Of a stretch of DNA of 64,000 nt, positions 9,739 to 18,774 are shown piece after piece. How positions within the stretch are numbered: position 1 is the first letter of the stretch; the number at the start of each line of letters is the position of its first letter. The translations under genes and the position numbers were made by a program. Origin of the DNA: Hoeflea sp. IMCC20628 (GTDB lineage: Bacteria > Pseudomonadota > Alphaproteobacteria > Rhizobiales > Rhizobiaceae); assembly GCF_001011155.1 (NCBI RefSeq), contig NZ_CP011479.1:266501-330500 (forward strand), written 5' to 3'. The notes beneath the pieces were generated by a model. It searched no databases and was not told the origin of the DNA. It worked only from the letters and a program-made list of their open reading frames with translations.

Positions 9739-10905
9739 TCAGTCCGTGCTGGTGCGGCGAATGGCTATCTGGGTCAAGAATGGTCCGACGATTTCAAAGG
9801 CGATGGTGCTGGCAACAGCGACGGCGAGCAGATCCTCTCCCATTTCGGGAAACCGTTCACTGGCGACCAGCGCCATGCCGATGGCGACGCCGGCCTGGGG
9901 CATCAGGCCGAGGCCGGTCATGCGGCTCTCGGCATCCGGCAGGCCTGCCAGCTTGCCTCCCAGCCATCCGCCGATCAGGCGGGCGAGAGCGCGCAGGAAG
10001 AAATAGGCAACACAGATATATCCTACTTCTGCGAGGTTGCCTGTCTTCAGGGAAGCGCCGGCCATGACGAAGAACAGCAGCATGAACGGCCATTCGATCC
10101 GTTCAATCTCATGAAACGGGCGATCATGATGGCGGGCGAAATTGATCACTGTTGCGCCGCATACCATCCCGGTGAGCAGGAAGGAAAAGCCGAAATGCAG
10201 TGCCAGTCCGGAGCACAGGAAAACCAGGCCGAGGGCTTCGATCAATGTCGGCTCGCCCGGCTTGATCCGCCCGGTCAGAAAGGCCGCAGGCAGACCGATG
10301 GCGAGCCCGAGCACAATGGCGCCGCCGACCTCGCGAGCACCATGTACCAGCGCGATCGCGGCATCCTGGTCGGTCATGATGCCGGCGAATGTCAAAGCCA
10401 TTGAAAACACCAACAGGCCCCAGGCGTCATCAATGGCGACGATGCCGAGAAGATTGGTGACAAACCTCCCCTTGGCATGGCCCTGATTGACCACATCGCG
10501 CGTGGCGGCGGGATCTGTGGCAGCGGAAAGCCCGCCCAGCAGCACCGCAATCCCGATAGGCAGGCCAATCAGCCAGAGGCCGGTCGCCACCACGGCGACG
10601 GAGACGGCGACCAGCGTCAGCGATATGATCATGATCTCGCGCCCATGGGACTTCAGGGTTTCCGGGTTCAAGGTGCCGCCCAGCAGAAAGGCAACCATGG
10701 TCAAGGCGGTGGGCGCATAAAATTCGTTGGAACCGGTAAAACTGAGCGGCAGCCAATCGAGCACTGGCGGACCAATGATTGCTCCTAAAAGGATAAGCAG
10801 CGTAACCCGGGGGACATGGACAATCCGGCCGACCTTGTCGAGCAGAAGTCCGGCCAGAAACAGAATGCCGATTGCGACAAGAACTTCAGAATTATCCACC
10901 AGCAA
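9739..10905 (-). CDS. Cation:proton antiporter (CPA superfamily)
   Basis: This 388-residue integral membrane protein has about 12 hydrophobic segments. It carries the antiporter signatures GGLSAATDPAATRDVV (ion-binding Asp in the discontinuous helix) and IVAIDDAWGLLVFSMAL with the Asp-Asp pair. These place it in the CPA Na+(K+)/H+ exchanger group. It lacks a C-terminal TrkA-N or cytosolic domain and is therefore a short, transporter-only form. A sodium exchanger beside an Nqr cluster could help keep the sodium gradient, but this is inference. No operon partner is evident. Confidence 0.88.
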   Translation of the reverse strand: MLVDNSEVLVAIGILFLAGLLLDKVGRIVHVPRVTLLILLGAIIGPPVLDWLPLSFTGSNEFYAPTALTMVAFLLGGTLNPETLKSHGREIMIISLTLVAVSVAVVATGLWLIGLPIGIAVLLGGLSAATDPAATRDVVNQGHAKGRFVTNLLGIVAIDDAWGLLVFSMALTFAGIMTDQDAAIALVHGAREVGGAIVLGLAIGLPAAFLTGRIKPGEPTLIEALGLVFLCSGLALHFGFSFLLTGMVCGATVINFARHHDRPFHEIERIEWPFMLLFFVMAGASLKTGNLAEVGYICVAYFFLRALARLIGGWLGGKLAGLPDAESRMTGLGLMPQAGVAIGMALVASERFPEMGEDLLAVAVASTIAFEIVGPFLTQIAIRRTSTD

Positions 10906-10947
10906 TTGTCCAGCTCAAGAATGTTTGTGAAAACAGGTGTTTACTAA

Positions 10948-10977
10948 AACGGCCCGGAAACAAGTTCCCGGGCCGTT
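10948..10977 (-). terminator. Intrinsic terminator of the pentaheme cytochrome gene
   Basis: A perfect 10-bp stem (AACGGCCCGG / CCGGGCCGTT) with a 10-base loop lies 22 bases past the stop of the minus-strand cytochrome gene. In the minus direction it is followed by a short T-run (TTTTAGT), as expected for a rho-independent terminator. Confidence 0.85.
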
Positions 10978-10999
10978 GATTGTCATATTGTCAGCACGA

Positions 11000-12085
11000 T
11001 CAAGGACGCGACATGCCTGTCATGTCGATTGTGGCCTTGGACGACAAGTCCTCGAGGCTGTCATAGGCCAGCTGAATGGCATAGCGCGGATTGTGCGCAT
11101 AGGCGCCGGGGTCCTTGGCCAGGAACTGGTAGTTGTAGGCGGCGCGCAGCAGGCGCGGCGTCCAGCTCTGGTAGCGGTTGGGATACTTGGCTTCGTCAGC
11201 GTCGGATGCGCCATTCCCGTTCAGATCATTGAAGAAATAGGGGTAGGCGTGGGAATCATAGACCACCGGCGCACCGGTCACATCTGCGGCGTAGAGAAGA
11301 ATGGCTTCGCCAAGCTTCTCGTGCAGGGTGCTGATTTCGGCGCGGATACCCTCTTTGACGTCACCGTCGCCATCAATATCTGCCGGAGTGATGCGGATGT
11401 CGCGCACGGTTTCCGCACCCTTGTGGCAGGCGACGCATTGATCAATGGCCACAACCTTGGTGGTGTGTGGATCGTGGCATGTGGTGCAGGTGTTGAAGTC
11501 AGGCACATGGACAAACCGGTCGGCGTAGGTTTTTCCCTCATACTGGTAACCGCCACGCACAGAGCCACCCATCAGGGTCGCCGCTGCCGCACGGTAGTGC
11601 ACGTTGAGAAATCCCAGATCGCCATTGACTGTATCATCCTCGCCGCCGGCGATTGCCGCGTTGACGCTGTCACTTGATTCCCGGCCCTGATGGCAGACCA
11701 TGCAGATCGCGGCAGAGCTGGTCTCTGTCGCCACTTCACCGGACGGTAAGGTGATCTGTTCAAGATCGGTCGCGGCCTGATTGTGACAGGTGACACAATC
11801 GATGGGCGATTCAATTGGTGCTGGCCCGTCGACCTTGCCTGCCATTGTGCCGTCAGCGCCGAGAAAATCCATCAGTCCGGGGCCGGAATGGCACGTGGCG
11901 CAACTTTCCGGCACGGCGCCCTCCTCGTTCCAGTGCACAAAGGATTCAGACTTTTTATCCGCGTGCGGTGAGGTGATCCATGCTTCGACAATCGAACTGA
12001 TCGGAGGGGCTTCCTGCGCTTGAGCTGTTGGAACAGCAAAAAAAGCAAGGGCGATGAGGGATGGCAATAAACGAGAATGCGACAA
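11000..12085 (-). CDS. Periplasmic pentaheme c-type cytochrome
   Basis: This 361-residue exported protein has a signal peptide (residues 1-23) and five CXXCH haem-binding motifs at about residues 62-66 (CATCH), 97-101 (CVTCH), 128-132 (CMVCH), 200-204 (CTTCH) and 217-221 (CVACH). Many free histidines (for example H51, H163, H193, H207) could serve as distal ligands. Two Asp/Asn-Gly loops (DIDGDGDVKEG and DLNGNGASDADE) resemble EF-hand calcium sites. It is transcribed away from nqrA and shares a 195-base promoter region with an FNR-like box. It is probably a periplasmic electron carrier used when oxygen is low. The partner and terminal acceptor are unknown; I do not recognise a named family beyond multihaem cytochrome c. 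Confidence 0.85.
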   Translation of the reverse strand: MSHSRLLPSLIALAFFAVPTAQAQEAPPISSIVEAWITSPHADKKSESFVHWNEEGAVPESCATCHSGPGLMDFLGADGTMAGKVDGPAPIESPIDCVTCHNQAATDLEQITLPSGEVATETSSAAICMVCHQGRESSDSVNAAIAGGEDDTVNGDLGFLNVHYRAAAATLMGGSVRGGYQYEGKTYADRFVHVPDFNTCTTCHDPHTTKVVAIDQCVACHKGAETVRDIRITPADIDGDGDVKEGIRAEISTLHEKLGEAILLYAADVTGAPVVYDSHAYPYFFNDLNGNGASDADEAKYPNRYQSWTPRLLRAAYNYQFLAKDPGAYAHNPRYAIQLAYDSLEDLSSKATIDMTGMSRP

Positions 12086-12180
12086 GGTGGACCTCCAGCG
12101 GTTCAGTCAGATTGCGTGTATCCGGCACTTCTGGATGCTTCTGTAATCAGGACACTATGACGCACCGTCGCATCTTCGCA

Positions 12181-12194
12181 TTGATATAGCTCAA
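12181..12194. promoter_or_regulatory. FNR/FixK-type box between the pentaheme cytochrome and nqrA
   Basis: TTGATATAGCTCAA matches the FNR consensus TTGAT-N4-ATCAA at 9 of 10 positions. Its centre (12187.5) lies 41-42 bases from plausible start points in both directions. On the plus strand TTAGTT (12216-12221) could be the -10 for nqrA; on the minus strand CATAGT (12159-12154) could be the -10 for the cytochrome. This spacing is that of class II FNR activation for both genes. Confidence 0.65.
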
Positions 12195-12280
12195 GGCCTG
12201 ACCAGAAAAATCTTGTTAGTTTTTGCGTTGTGGGGTCTCGGCGTGTCGTTTGATGCATTGGTCAATTTCGAAGAAATAGG

Positions 12281-13555
12281 GTGGTGTTCGCAGTGTTGCC
12301 TGGTTTCCGTACCGACCAAACCGAGCCGCCGCAGCAGGTGATCCGTGACGGGCCGCCGGTTGAGCGGGTCGCCTTGCTGGGCGCCGATTGGCCGGGCCTT
12401 CGACCGAAGCTGCTTTGTGCGCAAGGCGACCGGGTCACCCTCGGCCAGCCGGTCTTTCATGATCGCGCTCACCCTGACATTGTTATTGTCGCTCCCGTTT
12501 CCGGGGTGGTCGACTCGATCACACTTGGTCCGAGGCGGAGTCTGTCGGCCTTGGTGATCCACGCGGAGCTTGGTTCGACTGATCCTGAGCCAGTGACCGT
12601 CGCTGCCTCGACCGCAGCGGACCTGCGTACATCGCTTCTTGCACATGGTCTTTGGCCGAGTTTTCTGACGCGGCCGTTCGGTCGCATCCCTGCGCCTGAT
12701 GCGACGCCGGATGCAATCTTTGTCACGGCTACCGCAGAGAACCTGCAGGCTCCTGATCCAAGAGTGGTGCTTGATGGCCGAAACGACGTGTTTCGGACCG
12801 GGCTGAAGGCTTTGGCGTTGCTGACTGCAGGGCCGGTTCATGTCTGCCAGAATAGTGGCGCCGACATTGCAGCCGGTCTCGGCGAGCGTATTCGCGGATC
12901 GTTTTTTCCGGCAGGGCAAGCGTCAGGCCTGGTCGGCAGCCATATTCACCGATTGCATCCTGTTGGTGCCCATCGGATGGTTTGGAGCATAAGCTATCAG
13001 GATGTCGCGGCCATCGGCAGCTTGATTGAAACCGGCGTCCCTGATTTCGGCCGAATCGTCTCGCTGAGCGGTCCGCGCGTCAAACATCCGTGCCTGATCC
13101 GTACCATCATCGGCGCAAGCCTGCAGGAACTGATCCGCGATGATACCTTGCCGGGGCCGGATGGTTCGGCAGTCAACGTGTTCTCCGGTTCGGCGCTGAC
13201 CGGCCGGCCTGCGGCTTGGCTAGGCCGCTACCACCAGCAAGTTACCTTGCTCAGTGACGAGCCCGAGCGCAAGGCTAAATCCGGCCCGGCTTGGCTTGCG
13301 CGGTTTCGGAAACCGGCCTCGCGCCCGGGTCCGATTGTTCCGACAGCGGCGCTCGAAAACATGCTTGGCTTTGATATTCCTGCGGTGCCGTTCCTGCGCG
13401 CTTTGAGCGTTGGCGATGCGGAGGCCGCCAGCCGTCTGGGCTGTCTGGAAATGGTGGAGGAAGATCTGGCCGCGATTTCGCTTGTTTGCACCAGCGGCGC
13501 CGATTATGGCCGAATGCTCCGTCATGTGCTTGATGAACTGGCGGAGGACGCATGA
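12281..13555 (+). CDS. nqrA: Na+-translocating NADH:quinone reductase subunit A
   Basis: This is the peripheral, cytoplasmic subunit of the six-subunit sodium-pumping NADH:quinone reductase. The 424 residues align by eye with known NqrA along the length: PVERVALLGADWPGLRP near the start, LWPSFLTRPFGRIPAPDA, the central GSHIHRLHPVGAHRMVWSIS, LIRTIIGASL, WLGRYHQQVTLL and the C-terminal ALSVGDAEAASRLGCLEMVEEDLA. The start is uncertain: GTG at 12281 follows AATAGG closely, and GTG codons at 12284 and 12293 are alternatives. The stop overlaps nqrB as ATGA. It is the first gene of the nqrABCDEF-apbE-nqrM operon. Confidence 0.9.
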   Translation: MVFAVLPGFRTDQTEPPQQVIRDGPPVERVALLGADWPGLRPKLLCAQGDRVTLGQPVFHDRAHPDIVIVAPVSGVVDSITLGPRRSLSALVIHAELGSTDPEPVTVAASTAADLRTSLLAHGLWPSFLTRPFGRIPAPDATPDAIFVTATAENLQAPDPRVVLDGRNDVFRTGLKALALLTAGPVHVCQNSGADIAAGLGERIRGSFFPAGQASGLVGSHIHRLHPVGAHRMVWSISYQDVAAIGSLIETGVPDFGRIVSLSGPRVKHPCLIRTIIGASLQELIRDDTLPGPDGSAVNVFSGSALTGRPAAWLGRYHQQVTLLSDEPERKAKSGPAWLARFRKPASRPGPIVPTAALENMLGFDIPAVPFLRALSVGDAEAASRLGCLEMVEEDLAAISLVCTSGADYGRMLRHVLDELAEDA

Positions 13556-14370
13556 CCGATTGGCTGCTTGATCCGCACCGCATGCGCCAGCATGCAGGGT
13601 GGACGCCGGCGCGGGTGACGCTCGTGCAAATGCTGGCGCTGGCTGCGCCAATTGCCGTCAAGCTGGTGGAACAAGGAACAGCAATGGCAGCGGTGCTGGT
13701 GACAGCCCTGGTGACCAGTCTTGTCTGGGACTTGGCGTTTGCCTTGATCCGCGGTCGGACACCCAGCTGGCATTCGCTGAGCACGGCGTTGATCATCACC
13801 GTGCTGATCCCCTCGACACTGCCGCTGTGGCAGGTGGCCATGGCGGCAAGTTTTGGCATGGTATTTGGCGAGCTGGTGTTCGGTGGCCGCGGCTATGGCA
13901 TCGTGCCGGCGGCAGCCGCGGCGGCGGGCTTCCTTGTGTTTTCATTTTCCGGCGCCGAGCTTTCCAGCAGCAACCAGGCCATGGCGCTGGCGACGCTGCC
14001 TGGCGCGGTCTTGTTGCTCGCCGGTGGCCTTGTTTCGTGGCGAGTTCTGGTCCCGGTTGTTGCCGTATTGGCCGTGGCCGGGTTTGCGCAGGGCGACATC
14101 AGTGGATTTTTCGAGACCTTGATCGCGGTGGCGTTTGGTATGGTGTTTCTGATTGGTGATCCGGTTGCCGCGGCATCGACAAACCTGGGTCGCTGGGTTT
14201 ACGGCGCGCTGGCCGGCTTGCTGATTGTGGTGTTTGACACCTTGGCCGGACCGGCTGTGGCGCCGGCGGCGATTGTCTTCGCCTCACTGCTGGCCAGCCT
14301 GTTTGCACCGCTGATCGATTACGCCGCAGTTGCGGTGATCCTCCGGCGGCGGAGGCAAGCGCATGGCTAA
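13552..14370 (+). CDS. nqrB: Short NqrB-like subunit lacking the covalent-FMN segment
   Basis: The gene position and several blocks identify this as NqrB: IPSTLPLWQVAMAASFGMVF with ELVFGG (about 87-112), SWRVL (162-166) and the C-terminal GDPVAAASTNLGRWVYG with SLFAPLIDY. It is 272 residues, against about 410 for typical NqrB. The N-terminal extension before the first helices is missing. Between the SFSGAE and SWRVL blocks only about 25 residues remain where Vibrio NqrB has about 80 and carries the SGAT motif whose Thr is esterified to FMN. No S/T-G-A-T motif occurs here. It is an intact frame between coupled neighbours, not a broken gene. RnfD relatives also normally keep the flavin Thr, so the loss is notable. 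Confidence 0.8.
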   Translation: MTDWLLDPHRMRQHAGWTPARVTLVQMLALAAPIAVKLVEQGTAMAAVLVTALVTSLVWDLAFALIRGRTPSWHSLSTALIITVLIPSTLPLWQVAMAASFGMVFGELVFGGRGYGIVPAAAAAAGFLVFSFSGAELSSSNQAMALATLPGAVLLLAGGLVSWRVLVPVVAVLAVAGFAQGDISGFFETLIAVAFGMVFLIGDPVAAASTNLGRWVYGALAGLLIVVFDTLAGPAVAPAAIVFASLLASLFAPLIDYAAVAVILRRRRQAHG

Positions 14371-15163
14371 ACCGTTTGCACCCATTCGCAACTTCTTTGC
14401 TCGGTCCAATGATGATCTGGTCAAGATCATCGGCATGGCGGTGCTGGTTGCGCTGGTCTCGTCCGCCGCCGTGTCTGTCACCTCTGTCATGCTCAAGCCC
14501 TATCAGGACGCCAACCGCGCCGCCGAACAGCAGGCCCGGATGGACAAGATGCTCGACACCTTGCCGGGCATGCGCGACCTGATGATGGAAACCGGAGTCG
14601 ATACGCTGGAAACCCGGCTGGTCAATCTTGATGATGGCAGTTTTGCTGATAGTGCAGATGCCGCCAGTTTCGATCTCGATGCGGCGATTCAGGACCCCGA
14701 GGCGAGCGTTGCACTCGACGCGGGTGTTGATATTGCCGCGATCAAGCGGCGCGCCAATCAATCGCCCGTCTATCTCCTGCAAAAGGACGGCGATCTCAAG
14801 CTGATCGTGCTGCCGGTCTACGGAGCAGGCTATCAATCGACCCTTCGCGCCGCGCTGGCGATCGAAGCGGATCTGGTGACGATTGCGGCGTTAGCGATTA
14901 TCGAGCAGGGCGATACGCCCGGCTTTGGCGCGCGCATTGAAGACCCGGAATGGCTGGCGCAGTGGCCCGGCAAGAAGATCGCCGATGAAACCGGCACCAT
15001 CCGCATCGAACTGGTGCGCGGTGAGGCCTCGACGCCCTACGAGGTCGATGGCATTTCCGGCGCCACCTATACCAGCAACGGGGTCACCAATCTTTTGCAT
15101 TTCTGGCTGGGAGACATGGGGTTTGGCCCGTTTCTGACCCGGCTCAGGCAGGAAGGGCTCTAG
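14363..15163 (+). CDS. nqrC: Na+-translocating NADH:quinone reductase subunit C
   Basis: NqrC is a single-helix subunit with a periplasmic FMN domain. The 266 residues contain a membrane helix (about 21-44), an aligned domain with VLPVYGAGYQSTLRAALAIE and the flavinylation motif SGATYTS at 232-238, in which T235 should carry FMN attached by ApbE. EQGDTPGFGARIEDPEW is also typical. It overlaps nqrB by 8 bases. In the usual electron path FMN on NqrC passes electrons to FMN on NqrB, which is absent in this operon. Confidence 0.92.
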   Translation: MAKPFAPIRNFFARSNDDLVKIIGMAVLVALVSSAAVSVTSVMLKPYQDANRAAEQQARMDKMLDTLPGMRDLMMETGVDTLETRLVNLDDGSFADSADAASFDLDAAIQDPEASVALDAGVDIAAIKRRANQSPVYLLQKDGDLKLIVLPVYGAGYQSTLRAALAIEADLVTIAALAIIEQGDTPGFGARIEDPEWLAQWPGKKIADETGTIRIELVRGEASTPYEVDGISGATYTSNGVTNLLHFWLGDMGFGPFLTRLRQEGL

Positions 15164-15164
15164 G

Positions 15165-15818
15165 ATGTCGCTCAAACACCATCTCACCGCCCCGCTGATC
15201 GGCAACAACCCGATCACCCTGCAGATCTTGGGCATCTGTTCAGCCCTGGCGGTGACGACCACCTTGTCGACCGCGGTGACAATGTCGGTGGCATTGACGG
15301 TGGTGCTGATGCTGTCGAACGGGACGATCAGCCTGATACGGCATCACATTCCGCCGTCGATGCGGCTGATCATCCAGATCACCATCGTGGCCTCGATTGT
15401 CATCGTCATTGATCAGTTCATGCAGGCGTTCATGTACGAAATGAGCAAGAAGCTGTCGATTTTCGTCGGTCTGATCGTCACCAATTGCCTGGTGCTTGGC
15501 CGGGCCGAAGCCTTCGCCATGCGAAACCCGGTGTTCCCGAGTGTGCTGGACGGGCTTGGTAACGGGCTGGGCTACAGCCTGATTCTGCTGATCGTCGGCG
15601 CGCTGCGCGAATTTCTGGGAACCGGTTCGCTGATGGGTGTTGCGATGGTCACCACAGTGGCGGATGGCGGCTGGTTTCAGCCGCTCGGCCTGATGCAACT
15701 GGCGCCAAGCGCCTTCTTTATCCTCGGACTGCTGGTCTGGCTGGTGCGGGTGCTGCGTCCCGAACAGGGGGAACAGCCTGAATTCCGGTTGCAAGCACCG
15801 GAGGATGGCCGGTCATGA
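15165..15818 (+). CDS. nqrD: Na+-translocating NADH:quinone reductase subunit D
   Basis: This 217-residue membrane protein has about six helices. It forms, with NqrE, the intramembrane pair that holds an iron-sulfur centre. Both ligand cysteines are present: C25 in [10 protein letters not shown] and C108 in [18 protein letters not shown]. The start ATG follows the nqrC stop by one base, and the stop overlaps nqrE as ATGA. Length and hydrophobic pattern fit the family. Confidence 0.93.
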   Translation: MSLKHHLTAPLIGNNPITLQILGICSALAVTTTLSTAVTMSVALTVVLMLSNGTISLIRHHIPPSMRLIIQITIVASIVIVIDQFMQAFMYEMSKKLSIFVGLIVTNCLVLGRAEAFAMRNPVFPSVLDGLGNGLGYSLILLIVGALREFLGTGSLMGVAMVTTVADGGWFQPLGLMQLAPSAFFILGLLVWLVRVLRPEQGEQPEFRLQAPEDGRS

Positions 15819-16414
15819 TCGAACTGCTGATTAAATCCATTTTTCAGGAAAATCTGGCGCTCTCCTTCTTCCTTGGCATGTGCACCTTTCTGGCTGTGTC
15901 CAAACGGGTCGACACCGCGCTCGGTCTCGGGCTGGCGGTCATCGTGGTGCAGGCGATCACGGTTCCGGTCAATTATCTGATCTTCAATCTGCTGCTGCTC
16001 GAAGGCGCTTGGGCCTGGGCCGGATTGCCGGACGTGGATCTGACCTTCCTCAAGCTCGTCAGTTTCATCGGCGTGATTGCGGCCATGGTGCAGATCCTCG
16101 AAATGATCCTCGACCGCTTCGCGCCGCGGCTCTACCGGGCCCTCGGAATCTTCCTGCCGCTGATCACTGTCAATTGCGCCATTCTCGGCGGCAGCCTGTT
16201 CATGGTCGAGCGGCAGTATGATTTTGCAGAGTCGGTCACTTACGGGATCGGCAGCGGTGTCGGCTGGGCGCTGGCGATTGTCACCTTCGCCGCCATTCGC
16301 GAACGGCTGAAATACAGCGACATGCCCAAAGGGGTCGAGGGGCTCGCCAGCGCCTTTATCGTCACCGGGCTGATGTCACTCGGGTTCTCGGCCTTCTCCC
16401 TGGTGACGCCATGA
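15815..16414 (+). CDS. nqrE: Na+-translocating NADH:quinone reductase subunit E
   Basis: This 199-residue, six-helix partner of NqrD has the conserved cysteines C23 ([15 protein letters not shown]) and C121 ([15 protein letters not shown]) that ligate the intramembrane iron-sulfur cluster. [20 protein letters not shown] near the C-terminus is also typical. It is coupled by ATGA overlaps to nqrD upstream and nqrF downstream, so subunits are probably made together. Confidence 0.94.
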   Translation: MIELLIKSIFQENLALSFFLGMCTFLAVSKRVDTALGLGLAVIVVQAITVPVNYLIFNLLLLEGAWAWAGLPDVDLTFLKLVSFIGVIAAMVQILEMILDRFAPRLYRALGIFLPLITVNCAILGGSLFMVERQYDFAESVTYGIGSGVGWALAIVTFAAIRERLKYSDMPKGVEGLASAFIVTGLMSLGFSAFSLVTP

Positions 16415-17631
16415 CCGAGATTGTTCTGGGCATTGGTCTGCTGACTGCGATCGTCCTTGTGCTGGCGATCACGGTGATGGGGGCGCGGTCGATCCTGTCG
16501 CCGTCGCGGCCTGCATCCTTGACCGTCAACGGGTCGAGCAAATTCGACACCCGCACCGGGGTCAAGCTGCTGGCTGCCCTGAATGACAACGGCATTCTGG
16601 TGCCGTCGGCCTGTGCCGGTGCTGGTACCTGCGGATTGTGCCGGGTCAAGATCCTCAAGGGTGGCGCAGCGCCCTTGCCGACGGAAGCTGCGCGGCTGAC
16701 CAAGGCTGACCTGCGGGATCAGGTTCATCTCGCCTGTCAGGTGGTTTTGCGCGGCGACATGGAAGTCGAGGTCGACAATGACCTGATGTCGGCGGAAAAT
16801 TTCACCTGCACGGTCGAAAGCGTGAGAGCGCTGACACCGCTGATCCGCGAGATCGTGTTGCACCAGCCCGATGGCATGAAAGCCGCTATCGAAGCCGGGT
16901 CCTTCGTGCAGATCACTGCACCAGCTTTTAAGCTTGGCTTCGCCGATATCGAGGTTCCGCAAGAACATGCGGCTGTCTGGCAGAATTTGCTGAGGCTTGA
17001 GGTGTCATCGGCCGATCCGGTGACGCGGGCCTATTCCGTATCCAACCGGCCTGAAGACACAGACGCGGGGCGTATCGTACTCAATATCCGGCTGGCGCTG
17101 CCGCCGCCGTCGGTGCCCGAAGCGATGCCGGGGGTAGTCTCGTCCTGGCTGTTTTCACTGAAGCCCGGCGATCAGGTCGATACATCCGGACCGTTCGGCA
17201 GTTTTCGCGCTCAGCCCGGTGAGGCCGAGATGGTGTTCATTGGCGGCGGCGTCGGCATGGCGCCGCTGCGGGCTATCATTTTCGATCAACTCGAGCGGTT
17301 GGGCTCCAAACGCCGTATCAGCTATTGGTATGGCGCGCGCAACAAGTCGGATCTGCCCTATCAGGACGAGTTCGCTGCCCTGGCGGCCAGGCATCCGAAT
17401 TTTGACTGGACCGTGGCCCTGTCGGATCCGCGTCCCGAAGATGATTGGCAGGGTGCCACCGGGTTTGTGCATATGGTGGCCTGGGAGAATTACTTGCGGG
17501 ATCACCCGGCGCCGGAGGCTTGCGAGTATTATCTCTGCGGTCCGCCGATGATGATCCGCGCTGTGTCGGCGATGCTGGACGATGCCGGCGTCGATAAATC
17601 CCATATCTTCTCAGATGATTTCGGAGTCTGA
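16411..17631 (+). CDS. nqrF: Na+-translocating NADH:quinone reductase subunit F (NADH-oxidising)
   Basis: NqrF takes electrons from NADH. The 406 residues contain an N-terminal membrane helix (4-24), a plant-type ferredoxin domain with ligands C68, C74, C77 and C109, a flavin-binding block with RAYSVSN and an NADH-binding block with [25 protein letters not shown] and the terminal DDFGV match ferredoxin reductase-type NqrF. All redox centres appear intact. The stop is three bases before apbE. Confidence 0.95.
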   Translation: MTEIVLGIGLLTAIVLVLAITVMGARSILSPSRPASLTVNGSSKFDTRTGVKLLAALNDNGILVPSACAGAGTCGLCRVKILKGGAAPLPTEAARLTKADLRDQVHLACQVVLRGDMEVEVDNDLMSAENFTCTVESVRALTPLIREIVLHQPDGMKAAIEAGSFVQITAPAFKLGFADIEVPQEHAAVWQNLLRLEVSSADPVTRAYSVSNRPEDTDAGRIVLNIRLALPPPSVPEAMPGVVSSWLFSLKPGDQVDTSGPFGSFRAQPGEAEMVFIGGGVGMAPLRAIIFDQLERLGSKRRISYWYGARNKSDLPYQDEFAALAARHPNFDWTVALSDPRPEDDWQGATGFVHMVAWENYLRDHPAPEACEYYLCGPPMMIRAVSAMLDDAGVDKSHIFSDDFGV

Positions 17632-17634
17632 TCC

Positions 17635-18600
17635 ATGAAGATGACGCGACGCAATTTTCTCGTCACAACCGCAGGCGCAATGGCCTGGGGCATGCGCCCG
17701 GCGATGGCTGGCACCATTGGCATCGGTGGACCGGCGTTTGGCAGCACTTGGCGTGCGGCTTTGCCGGACGCAGACAAGTCCGGTGCGGTGCGCAAGCTGG
17801 TGACTTCAGTTGTCGCTGAAATCAATCAGGCGATGTCGCCATATCTCGCCAAATCGGAACTCTCCCAGTTCAACCGCACCGATACACTGGATTGGCAAAA
17901 CTGTTCCGCGCCGCTTGCCACTGTCGCAGACCATGCGCTGGAGATGTCAAAATTCACGCAAGGCGCCTTCGATCCGACTATTGGTCCGTTGGTCAATCGT
18001 TTCGGTTTCGGGCCTATCCACGGAGGACGGGCGCGTCCGCAAGATCTGTCGGTCTCAGCCGAGGCCTTGCGCAAGGCGGCGCCGGGTCTGACGCTTGATC
18101 TCTGCGGCATTGCCAAGGGCTACGCGCTGGACCGGATTATTGACAGCCTGCCATCTGTCGGCGTGGACACCGCTTTGTTCGAGCTTGGTGGCGAGGTGCG
18201 CACGCTGGGGCGTCATCCGGACGCAAGGCCGTGGCAGGTCGGCATCGAGCGGCCGGACGCAGCGCCGGGCCTCATGGCGCATATTGTTGCTCCCGGTCCG
18301 ATGGCGCTGGCAACGTCGGGAACCGGATGGCAAAACGTCAGGCTGGAGCAGGGCGGCATCAGCCATCTGATTGACCCGCGCACCAGCCGACCGGTTGATG
18401 CCATGCCGGCGTCGGTGTCTGTTCTGGCAGACACCGCGATGCGCGCCGACGGTCTGGCCACGGCACTGATGGTGATGGGAATGGAGCGGGGTGCGGCCTT
18501 TGCCGAGACCCATTTGATTCCAGCGCTGTTTGTGCGGCTCGACAATGGCGGCAGCCATGAGATCATGACTGGCGGTTTCGAAGACTACGTCAGCGCATAG
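17635..18600 (+). CDS. apbE: FAD:protein FMN transferase (ApbE)
   Basis: ApbE transfers FMN from FAD to the threonine of S/T-G-A-T motifs in the periplasm. This 321-residue protein has a twin-arginine signal (TRRNFLVTTAGAMAWG), followed by FGSTW, the DPTIGPLVNRFGFG block, LTLDLCGIAKGYALDRI, ATSGTGW and LIDPRTSRPV, and the metal-binding ADTAMRADGLATALMVMG. In this operon its obvious substrate is NqrC T235; NqrB has no matching motif. The gene lies just after nqrF and before nqrM. Confidence 0.93.
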   Translation: MKMTRRNFLVTTAGAMAWGMRPAMAGTIGIGGPAFGSTWRAALPDADKSGAVRKLVTSVVAEINQAMSPYLAKSELSQFNRTDTLDWQNCSAPLATVADHALEMSKFTQGAFDPTIGPLVNRFGFGPIHGGRARPQDLSVSAEALRKAAPGLTLDLCGIAKGYALDRIIDSLPSVGVDTALFELGGEVRTLGRHPDARPWQVGIERPDAAPGLMAHIVAPGPMALATSGTGWQNVRLEQGGISHLIDPRTSRPVDAMPASVSVLADTAMRADGLATALMVMGMERGAAFAETHLIPALFVRLDNGGSHEIMTGGFEDYVSA

Positions 18601-18612
18601 GAGGAACAGACG

Positions 18613-18774
18613 ATGGAGACATTTCTGCTCGCATTTGGACTGGTGCTTCTGTCCGTGCTCGGATTGGCGCTCGGAGTGATTTTCGGACGGGCGCCGCTGA
18701 AGGGCTCCTGTGGCGGACTGGCCTGTGCCACCGGATTGTCCTGCAGCGGTTGCCGCAAGGGCGGCAAACCATGA
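18613..18774 (+). CDS. nqrM: Nqr assembly factor NqrM (ApbE-associated small Cys-rich protein)
   Basis: This 53-residue protein has one membrane helix (3-24) followed by GRAPLKGSCGGLAC and a tail with five cysteines in total (C33, C38, C44, C47 among them). NqrM is needed for maturation of the Nqr complex, probably by delivering iron to the NqrD/E cluster. A strong ribosome site (AGGAGGA) precedes the ATG at 18613. The stop overlaps the CBS gene as ATGA. It is too short for many gene finders. Confidence 0.9.
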   Translation: METFLLAFGLVLLSVLGLALGVIFGRAPLKGSCGGLACATGLSCSGCRKGGKP

